A stretch of DNA of 64,000 nt from an uncultured Eubacterium sp. (GCA_947088865.1 CAMUHY010000001.1:1-64000), one strand, 5' to 3'. Shown: positions 38,860 to 47,936, numbered from the stretch's first letter. The notes: a model not told the origin generated them from the letters alone. Numbers and translations are program-made.

Positions 38860-39726
38860 ATGGCAACCCTATTCAGCAAAAAATGGCGCAGCTATAAGCA
38901 TGATTCCAAATCCCTTTTATTATTTTTTTTAGTATGTCTGTCTGCTTGTATCACTATGATTGCATTACTATTTATTATTGGATATATTCTGATAAAAGGG
39001 ATTCCTCATTTGACGCCGGAATTATTTGATATCAAATACACATCAAAAAATGTGTCTTTACTGCCTGCGCTTGTCAATACACTGTTTATTATTGTACTGT
39101 CTTTGTTCTTTGCGGTTCCTGTGGGAATCAGCGCCGCCATTTATCTGGCAGAATATGCACAGCGCGGAAATAAAGTGGTTCATATAATAAATTTGACTAC
39201 GGAAACCCTATCTGGCATTCCATCCATTGTTTACGGATTGTTTGGTTCTCTATTTTTTGTCAAATATCTGGGCTTTGGTTTGTCTTTATTATCTGGTGCA
39301 TGTACGTTAAGCATCATGATTTTGCCGCTTATTATGCGAACGACACAAGAATCCCTCAAAAATGTGCCTGACAGCTACCGCGAAGGCAGTTTTGGACTTG
39401 GCGCCGGAAAATTGCGCACTATCTTTTCAATTGTTTTGCCGTGTGCTATTCCGGGCATACTCTCTGGCGTAATACTTAGCATTGGACGAATTGTTGGAGA
39501 GTCGGCGGCATTAATATTTACCGCTGGAACCGTTGCAGAAATTGTGCCAACTATATTTTCCTCCGCCCGCACATTATCGGTACACATGTACGCCATATCA
39601 GGGGAAGGCTTATATATCAATCAAACATATGCGACGGCTGTTGTATTATTAGTTGTTGTTATCTTTATCAACATGGTTTCTAATTTCATAGCAAAAAAAA
39701 TAGGAAAAAACATGATTAAAAATTAA
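38860..39726 (+). CDS. pstA: Phosphate ABC transporter permease PstA
   Basis: A 288-residue membrane permease that forms the phosphate channel with PstC. About six transmembrane helices. The EAA-type loop is SYREGSFGLGAGKLRTIFSIVLPCAIPGI; IYLAEYAQRGNK and TLSGIPSIVYGLFG are typical of PstA. The ATG follows the pstC stop codon directly, with AAGGAAGG inside the end of pstC. A 100-nt gap with a terminator-like hairpin separates it from pstB, unlike the tight packing of the other genes. Confidence 0.95.
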   Translation: MATLFSKKWRSYKHDSKSLLLFFLVCLSACITMIALLFIIGYILIKGIPHLTPELFDIKYTSKNVSLLPALVNTLFIIVLSLFFAVPVGISAAIYLAEYAQRGNKVVHIINLTTETLSGIPSIVYGLFGSLFFVKYLGFGLSLLSGACTLSIMILPLIMRTTQESLKNVPDSYREGSFGLGAGKLRTIFSIVLPCAIPGILSGVILSIGRIVGESAALIFTAGTVAEIVPTIFSSARTLSVHMYAISGEGLYINQTYATAVVLLVVVIFINMVSNFIAKKIGKNMIKN

Positions 39727-39753
39727 ATTTTTCAATCACAAGATTTGTGTCTA

Positions 39754-39827
39754 TGTGCTGCTTGTCACAAATTGATAAGAACACTGGTTCTTTTTTGCAA
39801 AAAGCAGCGCAGAAATGGGAGTAAAAA
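39754..39827 (+). promoter_or_regulatory. Possible attenuator between pstA and pstB
   Basis: AAGAAC (39777-39782) / GTTCTT (39787-39792) forms a hairpin with a 4-nt loop followed by TTTT, a weak intrinsic terminator. Flanking TGTGCTGCTT (39754-39763) can instead pair with AAGCAGCGCA (39802-39811) in a longer stem just before the pstB Shine-Dalgarno. Such a site would lower pstB-phoR expression relative to pstSCA. The 39798-39819 segment also occurs before the diguanylate cyclase gene. Confidence 0.45.
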
Positions 39828-40576
39828 TGAATAAAATCTCAATTGAACATTTCAATTTATTTTATGATACGTTTCAAGCATTAAAAAATATTAATTTACA
39901 AATAAAAAATAATGAAATTACTGCTTTAATTGGTCCTTCTGGCTGTGGAAAATCAACCTTACTAAAAAGCATAAACCGCATGAATGATTTGGTTGAAGAC
40001 TGTCATATCAAGGGAACTATCTTATTAGATGACGAAGATATTTATAGCAATATGGATATTAATCTGCTTCGCAAACGTGTAGGAATGGTCTTTCAAAAAC
40101 CGAACCCCTTTCCTATGAGCATTTATGATAATATTGCTTTTGGACCGCGAACACATGGCGTTCGTTCTAAAGCAGCATTAGATGAGATTGTGGAACGTTC
40201 CCTAAAGGCAGCCGCCATTTGGGACGAGGTCAAAGACCGATTAAAAAAGAACGCTCTTAGCATGTCTGGCGGTCAACAGCAGCGTCTTTGTATTGCCCGC
40301 GCTCTAGCCGTAGAACCAGAAGTTTTATTGATGGACGAGCCAACCAGCGCGCTTGACCCTATTTCCACAACAAAAATAGAAGAACTCACAACACAGCTAA
40401 AGAAAAATTATACAATTGTTATTGTGACACACAATATGCAGCAGGCTGTCCGCATATCCGATAAAACAGCATTTTTTTTACTCGGTGAATTGATTGAGTC
40501 TGGAAAAACAGAAAAAATCTTTTCGATGCCACATGATAAGCGAACAGAAGACTATATTACAGGGAGGTTTGGATAA
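39827..40576 (+). CDS. pstB: Phosphate ABC transporter ATP-binding protein PstB
   Basis: A 249-residue ATPase that energises phosphate import at the inner membrane face. Walker [13 protein letters not shown] loop [14 protein letters not shown], signature [18 protein letters not shown], Walker [12 protein letters not shown] and the H-loop THNMQQA are all present. The start at 39827 is preferred: GGGAG lies 5 nt upstream and the length equals the usual 250. An ATG 12 nt earlier overlaps that site. Its stop overlaps the phoU start by one base. Confidence 0.97.
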   Translation: MNKISIEHFNLFYDTFQALKNINLQIKNNEITALIGPSGCGKSTLLKSINRMNDLVEDCHIKGTILLDDEDIYSNMDINLLRKRVGMVFQKPNPFPMSIYDNIAFGPRTHGVRSKAALDEIVERSLKAAAIWDEVKDRLKKNALSMSGGQQQRLCIARALAVEPEVLLMDEPTSALDPISTTKIEELTTQLKKNYTIVIVTHNMQQAVRISDKTAFFLLGELIESGKTEKIFSMPHDKRTEDYITGRFG

Positions 40577-41220
40577 TGCGCTCTAAATTTGACGAACAAC
40601 TTGATTTATTAAATAAAGAATTAATTACAATGGGAGCATTCTGCGAAAATGCAATTGAATTATCTGCCAATGCTCTTACGAAAGGAAAACCGGAATTAGC
40701 AGACACTGTTTTTCATCTTTCTGCACAAATAGCCGAAAAAGAACGAGAAATTGAAAATCGGTGTCTAAAACTATTGTTACAGCAGCAGCCTGTGGCAAAA
40801 GATTTACGAATGGTCTCATCTGCATTAAAAATGGTGACTGATATGGCACGAATTGGAGACCAATCGGCTGATATTGCTGAAATTATCACATTGGCAAATA
40901 TTCGCTCTACGGATAGCACACAAGTTATTTATGATATGTCGGTTGCTGTTATTAAAATGGTAACAGACAGTATTGACGCCTTTGTAAAAAAGGATATGCA
41001 GATGGCAAAAGCGGTTATTGATTACGATGATGTTGTCGATTCATTTTTTGATAAGGTTAAAAAAATGCTGATTGACTTATTTAGCAAACCAGAAACAGAC
41101 GGTGAATATGCGATTGACCTTTTAATGATTGCAAAATATTTTGAGCGTATTGGCGACCATGCTGTCAATATCGCAAAATGGGTTTTATTTTCTATTACAG
41201 GAACTCATATGGAGGATTGA
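40576..41220 (+). CDS. phoU: Phosphate signalling protein PhoU
   Basis: A 214-residue helical protein that links Pst transport to PhoR and represses the Pho response when phosphate is plentiful. It has the two three-helix-bundle repeats of the family, with ERE-type (AQIAEKEREIENRCLKLL) and DLR-type (PVAKDLRMVSSALKMVTDMARIGDQSADI) motifs and the second-repeat ERIGDHAVNIAKWV. Length is typical. It overlaps pstB by one base (TAATG), and phoB begins 5 nt after its stop. Confidence 0.96.
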   Translation: MRSKFDEQLDLLNKELITMGAFCENAIELSANALTKGKPELADTVFHLSAQIAEKEREIENRCLKLLLQQQPVAKDLRMVSSALKMVTDMARIGDQSADIAEIITLANIRSTDSTQVIYDMSVAVIKMVTDSIDAFVKKDMQMAKAVIDYDDVVDSFFDKVKKMLIDLFSKPETDGEYAIDLLMIAKYFERIGDHAVNIAKWVLFSITGTHMED

Positions 41221-41225
41221 TAACC

Positions 41226-41903
41226 ATGATTTTTTGTGTGGAAGACGACAATGGAATACGTGATTTAATGATATATACATTACATTCTGCTGGTTTTGAG
41301 GCAAAAGGGTTTGCCAATGGCGTTGACCTTTTTAACGCTCTTTGCACCGAACTGCCACAGCTTATTATGCTTGATATTATGCTTCCTGGCGAGGATGGTA
41401 TCACTATTTTAAAAAAACTGCGCGCCAAAACCGATACTGCCGATATTCCTATTATTATGGCAACGGCTAAAGGAACGGAATATGACAAAGTTCTTGGTTT
41501 GGACTTAGGCGCTGATGATTACCTTGCCAAGCCATTTGGCATGATGGAAATGCTTTCTCATATCAAAGCTGTGCTGCGCCGCACTACTCCAAAAGAAACA
41601 ACAAAATGCCTGCATATAGGCAATTTAGAATTAAATTTAGAAACCTATCTTGTTTTTGTCAAAGGTGAGCGTATCCAGCTAACATTAAAAGAATATAAAT
41701 TACTTCGCACGCTTATGGAAAACTGTGGTCGCGTATTTACTCGTGACCAGCTTCTTGAAATTGTGTGGGGAATCGATTATATCGGCGAAACAAGAACGGT
41801 TGACGTTCATATTGGCACACTTCGCACCAAACTTGGCGAATGTGGTGATTATATTGAAACGGTGCGAGGCGTTGGCTATCGAATGGAGGTTAAACATGAC
41901 TAA
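41226..41903 (+). CDS. phoB: Phosphate-regulon response regulator (OmpR/PhoB family)
   Basis: A 225-residue regulator. The receiver domain begins MIFCVEDDNGIRDLM, with the phospho-acceptor in LIMLDIMLPGEDG and the conserved Lys in YLAKPFG. The C-terminal winged helix spans about 125-222 (LTLKEYKLLRTLMENCGRVFTRDQLLEIVWG, RTVDVHIGTLRTKLG). Start at 41226 with GGAGG about 10 nt upstream, overlapping the phoU stop; the frame is open 16 codons earlier. Context next to phoU and phoR identifies it as the Pho regulator. Confidence 0.93.
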   Translation: MIFCVEDDNGIRDLMIYTLHSAGFEAKGFANGVDLFNALCTELPQLIMLDIMLPGEDGITILKKLRAKTDTADIPIIMATAKGTEYDKVLGLDLGADDYLAKPFGMMEMLSHIKAVLRRTTPKETTKCLHIGNLELNLETYLVFVKGERIQLTLKEYKLLRTLMENCGRVFTRDQLLEIVWGIDYIGETRTVDVHIGTLRTKLGECGDYIETVRGVGYRMEVKHD

Positions 41904-43557
41904 ACGTATTTTTCGTTCTATCTGTCTTGTTGCAATTACGGTTTTTCTTGCTTCTATCCTATTGATTATGGGCGCATTATATAACTATTTTTCAACAATT
42001 GGACAAGCACAGCTTAAAATGCAGACAAATCTTGCAGCACAGGGCGTTACCAATGAAGGAATAGACTATTTTAAAAATTTAGATATATCCAATTATCGCA
42101 TTACATGGATTGATACCAATGGTATGGTTTTATATGACAGCGAGTCTAACAGCAGCCAAATGGAAAATCACTTAGAACGAGAAGAAATAAAGGAAGCTCT
42201 TTCCACAGGGTATGGAGAAAGCAAGCGCTATTCTGAAACGTTGTTTAAACACTATTTATACTCTGCGCAAAGACTTCCTGATGGCACCATACTGCGGCTT
42301 TCTATATTTCAACATTCTATTTTAACGCTTCTTTTGGGTATGGTACAGCCAATTTGTATTGTGTTTGTTGTAGCGCTGCTTCTTTCTATTCTTTTGGCAA
42401 CTCAAGTTTCAAAAAAAATTGTCAAGCCTCTCAATGAAATTGACCTAGACCATCCATTATTTAATGAAGGATATGATGAACTCTCACCGCTTTTAAGACG
42501 TATTGACAGCCAGCAAAAACAACTGCATCAACAAAAAATAACGCTTCTTCAAAAAGAAAATGAACTCAATACCATTATTGAAAGTATGAACGAAGGTATG
42601 ATTTTATTAAACCAGAAAGGAAAAATTCTTAGCATCAATCCTGCTGCAAAAAAATTGCTCGATGCCAACGGTGATTGTATTGGCGCCGACATTTTATCGT
42701 TAAACCGAAATTTGGACTTGCAAAAATTACTTTCAAGCGCTTTGCAGGGTGAATCTGGAAAACGCATTATTGCTTTGCAGGGTGAAAGCTACCAGATAGA
42801 CGCTAACCCCATTATTTCAAGACATATTACAAAAGGAGTTGCCTTGTGTTTTTTTAATGTGACCGAAAAAGAAAAAGCAGAACAGATACGCCGTGAATTT
42901 ACGGCGAATGTTTCCCATGAATTAAAAACACCGCTACACTCCATTTCTGGCTATGCAGAACTTTTAAAAAATGATATGGTGCAAAAACAAGACCATATTC
43001 CTTTTGCCGCCAAAATTTATGATGAAGCACAGCGCATGATTCATTTGGTAGAAGATATTATCAGTCTCTCTCATCTTGATGAAGGTGCAAATGATATGGA
43101 ACGCGAAAATGTTGACCTTTATGAATTAGCCAAGAAAGCAATGAACAGTTTAGAATCGGAAGCAAAAGCTGCTCATATTACATTAGAATTATCTGGTTCA
43201 CCTACAATTCTTAATGGTATAGCACAACTTCTATACAGTATTATTTATAACCTGATTGACAATGCCATTAAATATAACCATGAAAATGGAAATGTAACCA
43301 TAAATATACAAAACACCAACACAGAAATTATATTTTCTGTCCATGATACGGGAATCGGCATTCCTATCAAACATCAAGAACGTATCTTTGAACGCTTCTA
43401 TCGGGTTGATAAAAGCCATTCCAAAGAAGTCGGCGGCACAGGACTTGGTCTGTCTATTGTAAAACATGCCGCTAAAATACATCATGCTAAAATCAAAGTG
43501 GATAGCATTGTAGGAAAAGGAACACGGATTACTTTAACGTTTCCTAGACAATATTAA
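41896..43557 (+). CDS. phoR: Phosphate-regulon sensor histidine kinase
   Basis: A 553-residue membrane kinase. Membrane segments lie at about 10-30 and 145-170, with a short extracellular domain between. A PAS domain (NTIIESMNEGMILLNQKGKILSIN) precedes HisKA with FTANVSHELKTPLHSISGY (His phospho-acceptor) and an HATPase (IYNLIDNAIKYN, GTGLGLSIVKHAAKIH). The start overlaps the phoB stop by 8 nt, with GGAGG 6 nt upstream. It is the last gene of the operon. The kinase would sense Pst/PhoU state and phosphorylate PhoB. Confidence 0.94.
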   Translation: MTKRIFRSICLVAITVFLASILLIMGALYNYFSTIGQAQLKMQTNLAAQGVTNEGIDYFKNLDISNYRITWIDTNGMVLYDSESNSSQMENHLEREEIKEALSTGYGESKRYSETLFKHYLYSAQRLPDGTILRLSIFQHSILTLLLGMVQPICIVFVVALLLSILLATQVSKKIVKPLNEIDLDHPLFNEGYDELSPLLRRIDSQQKQLHQQKITLLQKENELNTIIESMNEGMILLNQKGKILSINPAAKKLLDANGDCIGADILSLNRNLDLQKLLSSALQGESGKRIIALQGESYQIDANPIISRHITKGVALCFFNVTEKEKAEQIRREFTANVSHELKTPLHSISGYAELLKNDMVQKQDHIPFAAKIYDEAQRMIHLVEDIISLSHLDEGANDMERENVDLYELAKKAMNSLESEAKAAHITLELSGSPTILNGIAQLLYSIIYNLIDNAIKYNHENGNVTINIQNTNTEIIFSVHDTGIGIPIKHQERIFERFYRVDKSHSKEVGGTGLGLSIVKHAAKIHHAKIKVDSIVGKGTRITLTFPRQY

Positions 43558-43599
43558 AGTCAAACTCTTCTTTGATATAAGTCAAATCAGATACTTGCA

Positions 43600-43707
43600 G
43601 CATGGTGCGATACTTGCTCAAATCATCTAGCTGCTATGGCAATGCAAATTTTTCTCATTTATCCCTTTACAGCATTGAAGTAGAAAACTTCCTTAATAAG
43701 GTTCAAA
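43600..43707 (+). repeat. Dispersed intergenic repeat, copy after phoR
   Basis: Family member with left CTTGCTCAAATCATCTAGCT (shared with copy 2) and right end ACTTCCTTAATAAGGTT. The stem is shorter (TTTTCT / AGAAAA). The 476-bp gap holding it (43558-44033) has no recognisable gene. Confidence 0.7.
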
Positions 43708-43755
43708 AATAATATCTTTCCAATATCCTTTTATATTTTTCATATTATATATGCT

Positions 43756-43782
43756 AATCCTATGCTTTATAAGCATAGGATT
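43756..43782 (+). terminator. Probable terminator of the pst-pho operon
   Basis: A perfect 10-bp stem, AATCCTATGC (43756-43765) / GCATAGGATT (43773-43782), with a 7-nt loop. The following T-run is weak (GCTTTC). Confidence 0.5.
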
Positions 43783-44033
43783 GCTTTCAAATTAGGTATT
43801 TGCTATTTTAAATTTTCTTTTATACAATCATTATAGAGTCGTTGCAAAATAAAAATATTATATCAAATATAATTATTATATATATTAATTATATTTAGTA
43901 TTTGATTTTTTACCAACAATCACTAAAAATCTACAATTTTTTTAAATTAGGATGCGTCTAAACTCTAAATATTATATAACACTAGATAGATACATCTTAG
44001 ACAAATTCATCAACAATTTGGAGGTATTCTATT

Positions 44034-45209
44034 ATGAATATGAATTTTAATTTTAACAATCCAACGAATCTTATTTTTGGCGCAGGTTCATTAAATGAAT
44101 TAAGCAATCAAAAAATGCCAGGTAAAAAGGCTTTGCTTCTTATTTCAAATGGCAAATCGGTAAAAACTTACGGCACCCTTGACCGTGTTCAAGAACAGCT
44201 TAAAAAAGCTTATGTAGACTATGTTGTCTGTGACAATATCCATGAAAATCCATCAAAAGAGGTTGTGATGGAAGCTGCTGCCATCGCTAAAGAAAATGCC
44301 TGTGATTTTATTGTTGCACTGGGCGGCGGCGCGGTGTTGGATTCTGCTGTTGCCGTGTCTGCTATGGCAACCAATCCTGGCGATTTATGGGACTATGTAA
44401 ACGGCGGCACTGGCAAGGGTCTGCCGCTTGTCAATTCTGGTCTGCCTATCGTTACTATTGCAACCTCATCTGGCACAGGTTCTGAAATCAACTGCTGGGG
44501 CGTTATTTCCAACCACCAAACCAATGAAAAAATAGGATTTGGCTATCCGGAATTAGTGCCTGTGTTAGCCATTGTTGACCCTGAGCTGATGAAAACCGTT
44601 CCTCCGAAATATACTGCTTATCAAGGTTTTGATGCACTGTTTCACAATACGGAAGTCATGATTTCAAACGGTGTCAATATTCTTAGTGAGACAATCGCTC
44701 TTTCCGCTATTGAATATATCACAAAATATCTTCCACGCGCGGTTGCAAACGGAGATGATTTAGAAGCCAGAGAAGCGGTTGCCTATGGCAGCACTATTGC
44801 AGGCATTACTATGCAGCTTACCTGCACTACTGCACAGCATTCAATGGAACATGCCATGAGTGCGTACCATCACAATTTGCCACATGGCGCTGGTCTTATT
44901 ATGATTTCTAAAGCATTTGCTGAATTTTTTATTGAAAAACACGCCTGTGATGAACAATTTATTAAGATGGCAAAAGCAATGGGTATTCCAAACGCCGATA
45001 AACCAGAAGATTTTATTACAGCTCTTGTCCAATTACAAAAAGACTGCGGCGTAGATGATTTAAAAATGAGCGATTATGGTTTTAGTCCAGATGAATCCAT
45101 GACATTAGCTGTCAACGCAAGAGAAACGATGGGTGGACTGTTTTTAGCCAATCCTTGCCCAATGTCTGATAAGGAATGCGCTGGCATTTTTGACAAATCA
45201 TATCGCTAA
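44034..45209 (+). CDS. Iron-containing alcohol dehydrogenase (butanol dehydrogenase type)
   Basis: A 391-residue group III alcohol dehydrogenase, NAD(P)H-linked, reducing aldehydes in fermentation. The N-terminal nucleotide domain has VALGGGAVLDSAVAVSA (GGGS-type loop) and TIATSSGTGSEI. The metal site lies in the helical C-terminal domain: QHSMEHAMSAYHHNLPHGAGL gives two of the His ligands, with further ligands near QGFDALFHNTE. Length is normal. GGAGG lies 9 nt before the ATG. Monocistronic. Substrate inferred only from the family. Confidence 0.93.
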   Translation: MNMNFNFNNPTNLIFGAGSLNELSNQKMPGKKALLLISNGKSVKTYGTLDRVQEQLKKAYVDYVVCDNIHENPSKEVVMEAAAIAKENACDFIVALGGGAVLDSAVAVSAMATNPGDLWDYVNGGTGKGLPLVNSGLPIVTIATSSGTGSEINCWGVISNHQTNEKIGFGYPELVPVLAIVDPELMKTVPPKYTAYQGFDALFHNTEVMISNGVNILSETIALSAIEYITKYLPRAVANGDDLEAREAVAYGSTIAGITMQLTCTTAQHSMEHAMSAYHHNLPHGAGLIMISKAFAEFFIEKHACDEQFIKMAKAMGIPNADKPEDFITALVQLQKDCGVDDLKMSDYGFSPDESMTLAVNARETMGGLFLANPCPMSDKECAGIFDKSYR

Positions 45210-45316
45210 GCTAGAATATATTTATCTTTTACAGCTTTGCTAACATACACCAATTAATTAAAAATTCATTTTAAGAACACTTGACTTATTGCTTGTGAAA
45301 ATAAATATGAGGAATT

Positions 45317-46774
45317 ATGAGAAAACTTTTTAAAAAAATTCTATTTATAATCATTTTTATAACACTATCACTTACCGTTCTATTTTTAATAAAAAATATT
45401 AAAAATGCCAGTATTATATATGAAGATGAAACAATGAGCAATAACCAACAGAATAAAACTACCATTCAATATGGTGATATCAATGGTGATGGGTCTGTCA
45501 ATATAGGTGATGGTGTTGCTAAACAACCAAATGAATCCGATACACATGCTCCTTATGATGGTGCATATCCTTACCATGAACCTTATGGCACAGGAATTGG
45601 CGCTATGCCAGGTCGTGTCGTTTGGTCATATAATCCGGATTCGGTTGAATGGGATGGCAATGGTTATTGGTGGGAACCAACTCATTTTAATGAAAATATT
45701 ATATTACAGATGGTCAATCAAAGTATTGCTTCACTTGACGGTAAAGAAACAGCTAAAGAAGGGTGGACTGCACTATTTACAGAAAATAAAAAATCCCTCA
45801 ATAAAAACGGCGGTTATATCAAAGGCGAAAAAATTGCCATCAAAGCCAATATTAATGGTTCTGGCGTATTTGATGATGATTCTTCTGGAAAAACTCAGAT
45901 GAGTTACACCAATCCTGTTCTTTTAAAAACATTGCTGTTGTCCCTTGTACAGGAAGGCGGTGTCAATCCTTCCGATATTACCGTTTATGATGTCTCTCGC
46001 ATATTTCCAAACTATATGGTAGAAATGTGTACACAAAACGAACTGCAAGGCATCCATTTTGTAGGCAGAAACAATGGCGTTGCCGACGAACAGACACCTA
46101 TCCACTGGTCTTATTCATTTAGCGGAAAAATAAATTATCTCCCAACCTGTGTTACTGAGGCAACCTATATTATTAATCTTGCCAATCTAAAAGGACATAG
46201 TTATGGAATCACTCTTTGCGGCAAAAATCATTTTGGTTCTTTTATCAATGGAAATGCCCTACGACCGCCAGAAGGCGCAAATTTACATCAATGGCTGACA
46301 AAAAATGAAATGGATATTTACAGCCCATTAACTGATTTAATGGCAAATGCTGATTTGGGCGGAAAAACTGTTCTATATATGCTTGATGCCATTATCTGCG
46401 CTCCAAGCGAAGGTGCTTCCATTACTGGAAAAAACGCTAAATGGCAGCAGTCGCCATTTAATGGAAATTATACTTCTAGTATTTTTGTGTCACAAGACCC
46501 TGTTGCAATAGATTCGGTTGGCGCAGATTTCCTTATCAATGAACCTACCATTACGGAAAATAATTATGCAGCACAAAACATAAATAGTGAAAATTATCTG
46601 CATGAAGCTGGACTTGTGGCAAACGCACCATCAGGTACTATTTATACTAATAATCAAGGAAACAATGTGTCCAATCTAGGCGTACATGAACATTGGAATA
46701 ATTCATCGGAAAAATTGTATAGTCGTAATCTGGGAAAAAATGAAGGAATTGAATTGATAAGAATAAACGATTAA
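45317..46774 (+). CDS. DUF362-domain protein with a dockerin-like calcium loop
   Basis: A 485-residue exported or membrane-tethered protein (hydrophobic segment about 8-27). The region about 120-440 matches DUF362 proteins of unknown function (YIINLANLKGHSYGITLCGKNHFGSF, QDPVAIDSVGADFLINE); no ferredoxin cluster motif is evident. Just after the anchor is GDINGDGSVNIGDG, half of a type I dockerin/EF-hand-like calcium loop; only one copy is present, so it is not a full dockerin. The stop at 46772-46774 lies within the relic of an HTH gene that begins out of frame at 46762, so the last few residues may come from a deletion junction. Confidence 0.82.
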   Translation: MRKLFKKILFIIIFITLSLTVLFLIKNIKNASIIYEDETMSNNQQNKTTIQYGDINGDGSVNIGDGVAKQPNESDTHAPYDGAYPYHEPYGTGIGAMPGRVVWSYNPDSVEWDGNGYWWEPTHFNENIILQMVNQSIASLDGKETAKEGWTALFTENKKSLNKNGGYIKGEKIAIKANINGSGVFDDDSSGKTQMSYTNPVLLKTLLLSLVQEGGVNPSDITVYDVSRIFPNYMVEMCTQNELQGIHFVGRNNGVADEQTPIHWSYSFSGKINYLPTCVTEATYIINLANLKGHSYGITLCGKNHFGSFINGNALRPPEGANLHQWLTKNEMDIYSPLTDLMANADLGGKTVLYMLDAIICAPSEGASITGKNAKWQQSPFNGNYTSSIFVSQDPVAIDSVGADFLINEPTITENNYAAQNINSENYLHEAGLVANAPSGTIYTNNQGNNVSNLGVHEHWNNSSEKLYSRNLGKNEGIELIRIND

Positions 46775-46848
46775 ATATTTTGGGCAAAGGTTTTACGCTT
46801 AACGATATTGCTAAATTTACTCCTGATGAAAAAGAAGATGCAAAATAA
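46762..46848 (+). pseudogene. 3' fragment of an HTH-type regulator gene
   Basis: Twenty-nine codons read NKRLNILGKGFTLNDIAK, then FTPDEKEDAK and stop. They match the C-terminus of the complete HTH gene 350 bp downstream (NKILNILGKDFTLNDIAEFT). The 5' two thirds is missing and the fragment overlaps the end of the DUF362 gene in another frame. This is the trace of a tandem duplication followed by deletion, or of recombination between the copies. Confidence 0.75.
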
Positions 46849-46884
46849 CCTAATAGAAATAAGTTATTTTACATCTTCTTTTTT
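46835..46884 (+). terminator. Terminator after the HTH relic
   Basis: Stem AAGATG-c-AAAATAAC (46835-46849) / GTTATTTT-a-CATCTT (46863-46877) followed by CTTTTTT. It now ends the DUF362 transcript. Confidence 0.85.
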
Positions 46885-46996
46885 CTCTGTCTATTATTTG
46901 TTATTCTTTTAATCTCTATTTTTAGTAACTATTAATAATCTCCAATATAAGAGCATAATAGAATTAAGTAAAATAGGAGTATATAAAAGATGAAAT

Positions 46997-47221
46997 ATGA
47001 TAAAATTTAACAACCTTTTTAAAACATTAAAAGCAAATGGAATAAGTCAATACCAACTTTATACTCACTATGGTATAAGCAGGTCACAAATTCAAAGGCT
47101 GAAAAACAACGAATCTGTTACAACTCATACATTAAACAAAATACTGAATATTTTAGGTAAAGATTTTACACTTAACGATATTGCCGAATTTACACCTGAC
47201 GAAAAAAATGAGAAGGAATAA
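46997..47221 (+). CDS. Small XRE-type (Cro/CI) DNA-binding protein
   Basis: A 74-residue protein with a helix-turn-helix: ANGISQYQLYTHYGISRSQIQRLKNNESVTTHTLNKILNILG. It is close to the YozG/plasmid-type regulators of Firmicutes that act as small repressors. The start is uncertain. The nearest AGGAG (46975-46979) fits an ATG at 46990, which reads only MKYDKI and stops; the ATG at 46997 overlaps it in another frame. A frameshift in the first codons, or coupling through the mini-frame, is possible. A truncated second copy lies upstream. Confidence 0.75.
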   Translation: MIKFNNLFKTLKANGISQYQLYTHYGISRSQIQRLKNNESVTTHTLNKILNILGKDFTLNDIAEFTPDEKNEKE

Positions 47222-47310
47222 TTCTTTTCATATTTCACTATTTTATAATATTTTTTAAACGTAAAATTATATGAAACTATTATTATACTATTAATTAGAA
47301 GGGAACTTTT

Positions 47311-47499
47311 ATGCCAACAAACAAAACACCATTTACATTTAATATTAAAGATGAATATTTAAAAAAAATGCGATACATTGCCAACCGTGAAACGCGAAGT
47401 TTAAGCAATCTTTTAGAACATCTTTGTAAATTACATATTGAGAAATATGAACAGGACAACGGAGAAATTAAATTTGATGATATAGATGTCACAAATTAG
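47311..47499 (+). CDS. Small Arc/ribbon-helix-helix-like protein
   Basis: A 62-residue protein. PFTFNIKDEYLKKMRYIANRETRSLSNLLEHLCKLHIEKYEQDNG has the beta-strand plus two-helix pattern of ribbon-helix-helix DNA-binding proteins (as in Arc/CopG or antitoxins). AAGGGAA lies about 7 nt before the ATG. It follows the HTH gene in the same direction, but no toxin gene is adjacent, so an antitoxin role is not supported. Target unknown. Confidence 0.7.
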   Translation: MPTNKTPFTFNIKDEYLKKMRYIANRETRSLSNLLEHLCKLHIEKYEQDNGEIKFDDIDVTN

Positions 47500-47585
47500 A
47501 GGGATTATAACATTTATAAAATGATTTCATCTCTTCTTTTTATATTATAACTTTATAGTCATTTTTTATAATATATATGTTTTTT

Positions 47586-47936
47586 TCAAACACTCTTTTT
47601 AATTAAATATTTTTCAAACGCTTTTTTTGCATCCATATGCACATCTTTAAAAAATAAAATTCCCCAAATAATATAAGCAGCTATCGCAAAATATGGTGTT
47701 AGAAAATAAGATAACAAAGAGCCAATCAACATAATAATTGTCCATAAAAAGCAAGCGTTACGCATATCCTTTGCTATATAAGCCTTATCATACATGGATT
47801 GCTCTTCTTTAGACAACGCATTGAATCCAGAAACAAATTTTGCAGATTTTTCTTTCAGTATTGTAAAGAGTAAACCCATAATCGCAAAACAAGGAACTAA
47901 AATAATACAAAAATAAAACCCTATATTCATAATCAT
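47586..47936 (-). CDS. Small membrane protein, DUF3784 family
   Basis: A 116-residue protein with three predicted membrane helices (about 5-25, 60-78, 80-97). The soluble loop AKFVSGFNALSKEEQSMYDKAYIAKDMRN matches the DUF3784 family, whose hallmark is a FNTLSKEE-type sequence after the first helix. Function is unknown; such genes are often near transporters or regulators in Firmicutes. Monocistronic; AGGAGG-like site upstream. Confidence 0.75.
   Translation of the reverse strand: MIMNIGFYFCIILVPCFAIMGLLFTILKEKSAKFVSGFNALSKEEQSMYDKAYIAKDMRNACFLWTIIMLIGSLLSYFLTPYFAIAAYIIWGILFFKDVHMDAKKAFEKYLIKKSV

Noticed and set aside
45317-46774. Cellulosome dockerin
   Set aside because: Only one calcium-loop half (GDINGDGSVNIGD) is present and it is N-terminal next to a membrane anchor; a dockerin needs two.
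47311-47499. Toxin-antitoxin module with the ribbon-helix-helix protein
   Set aside because: No toxin-like gene is adjacent on the same strand; the upstream gene is another DNA-binding protein.
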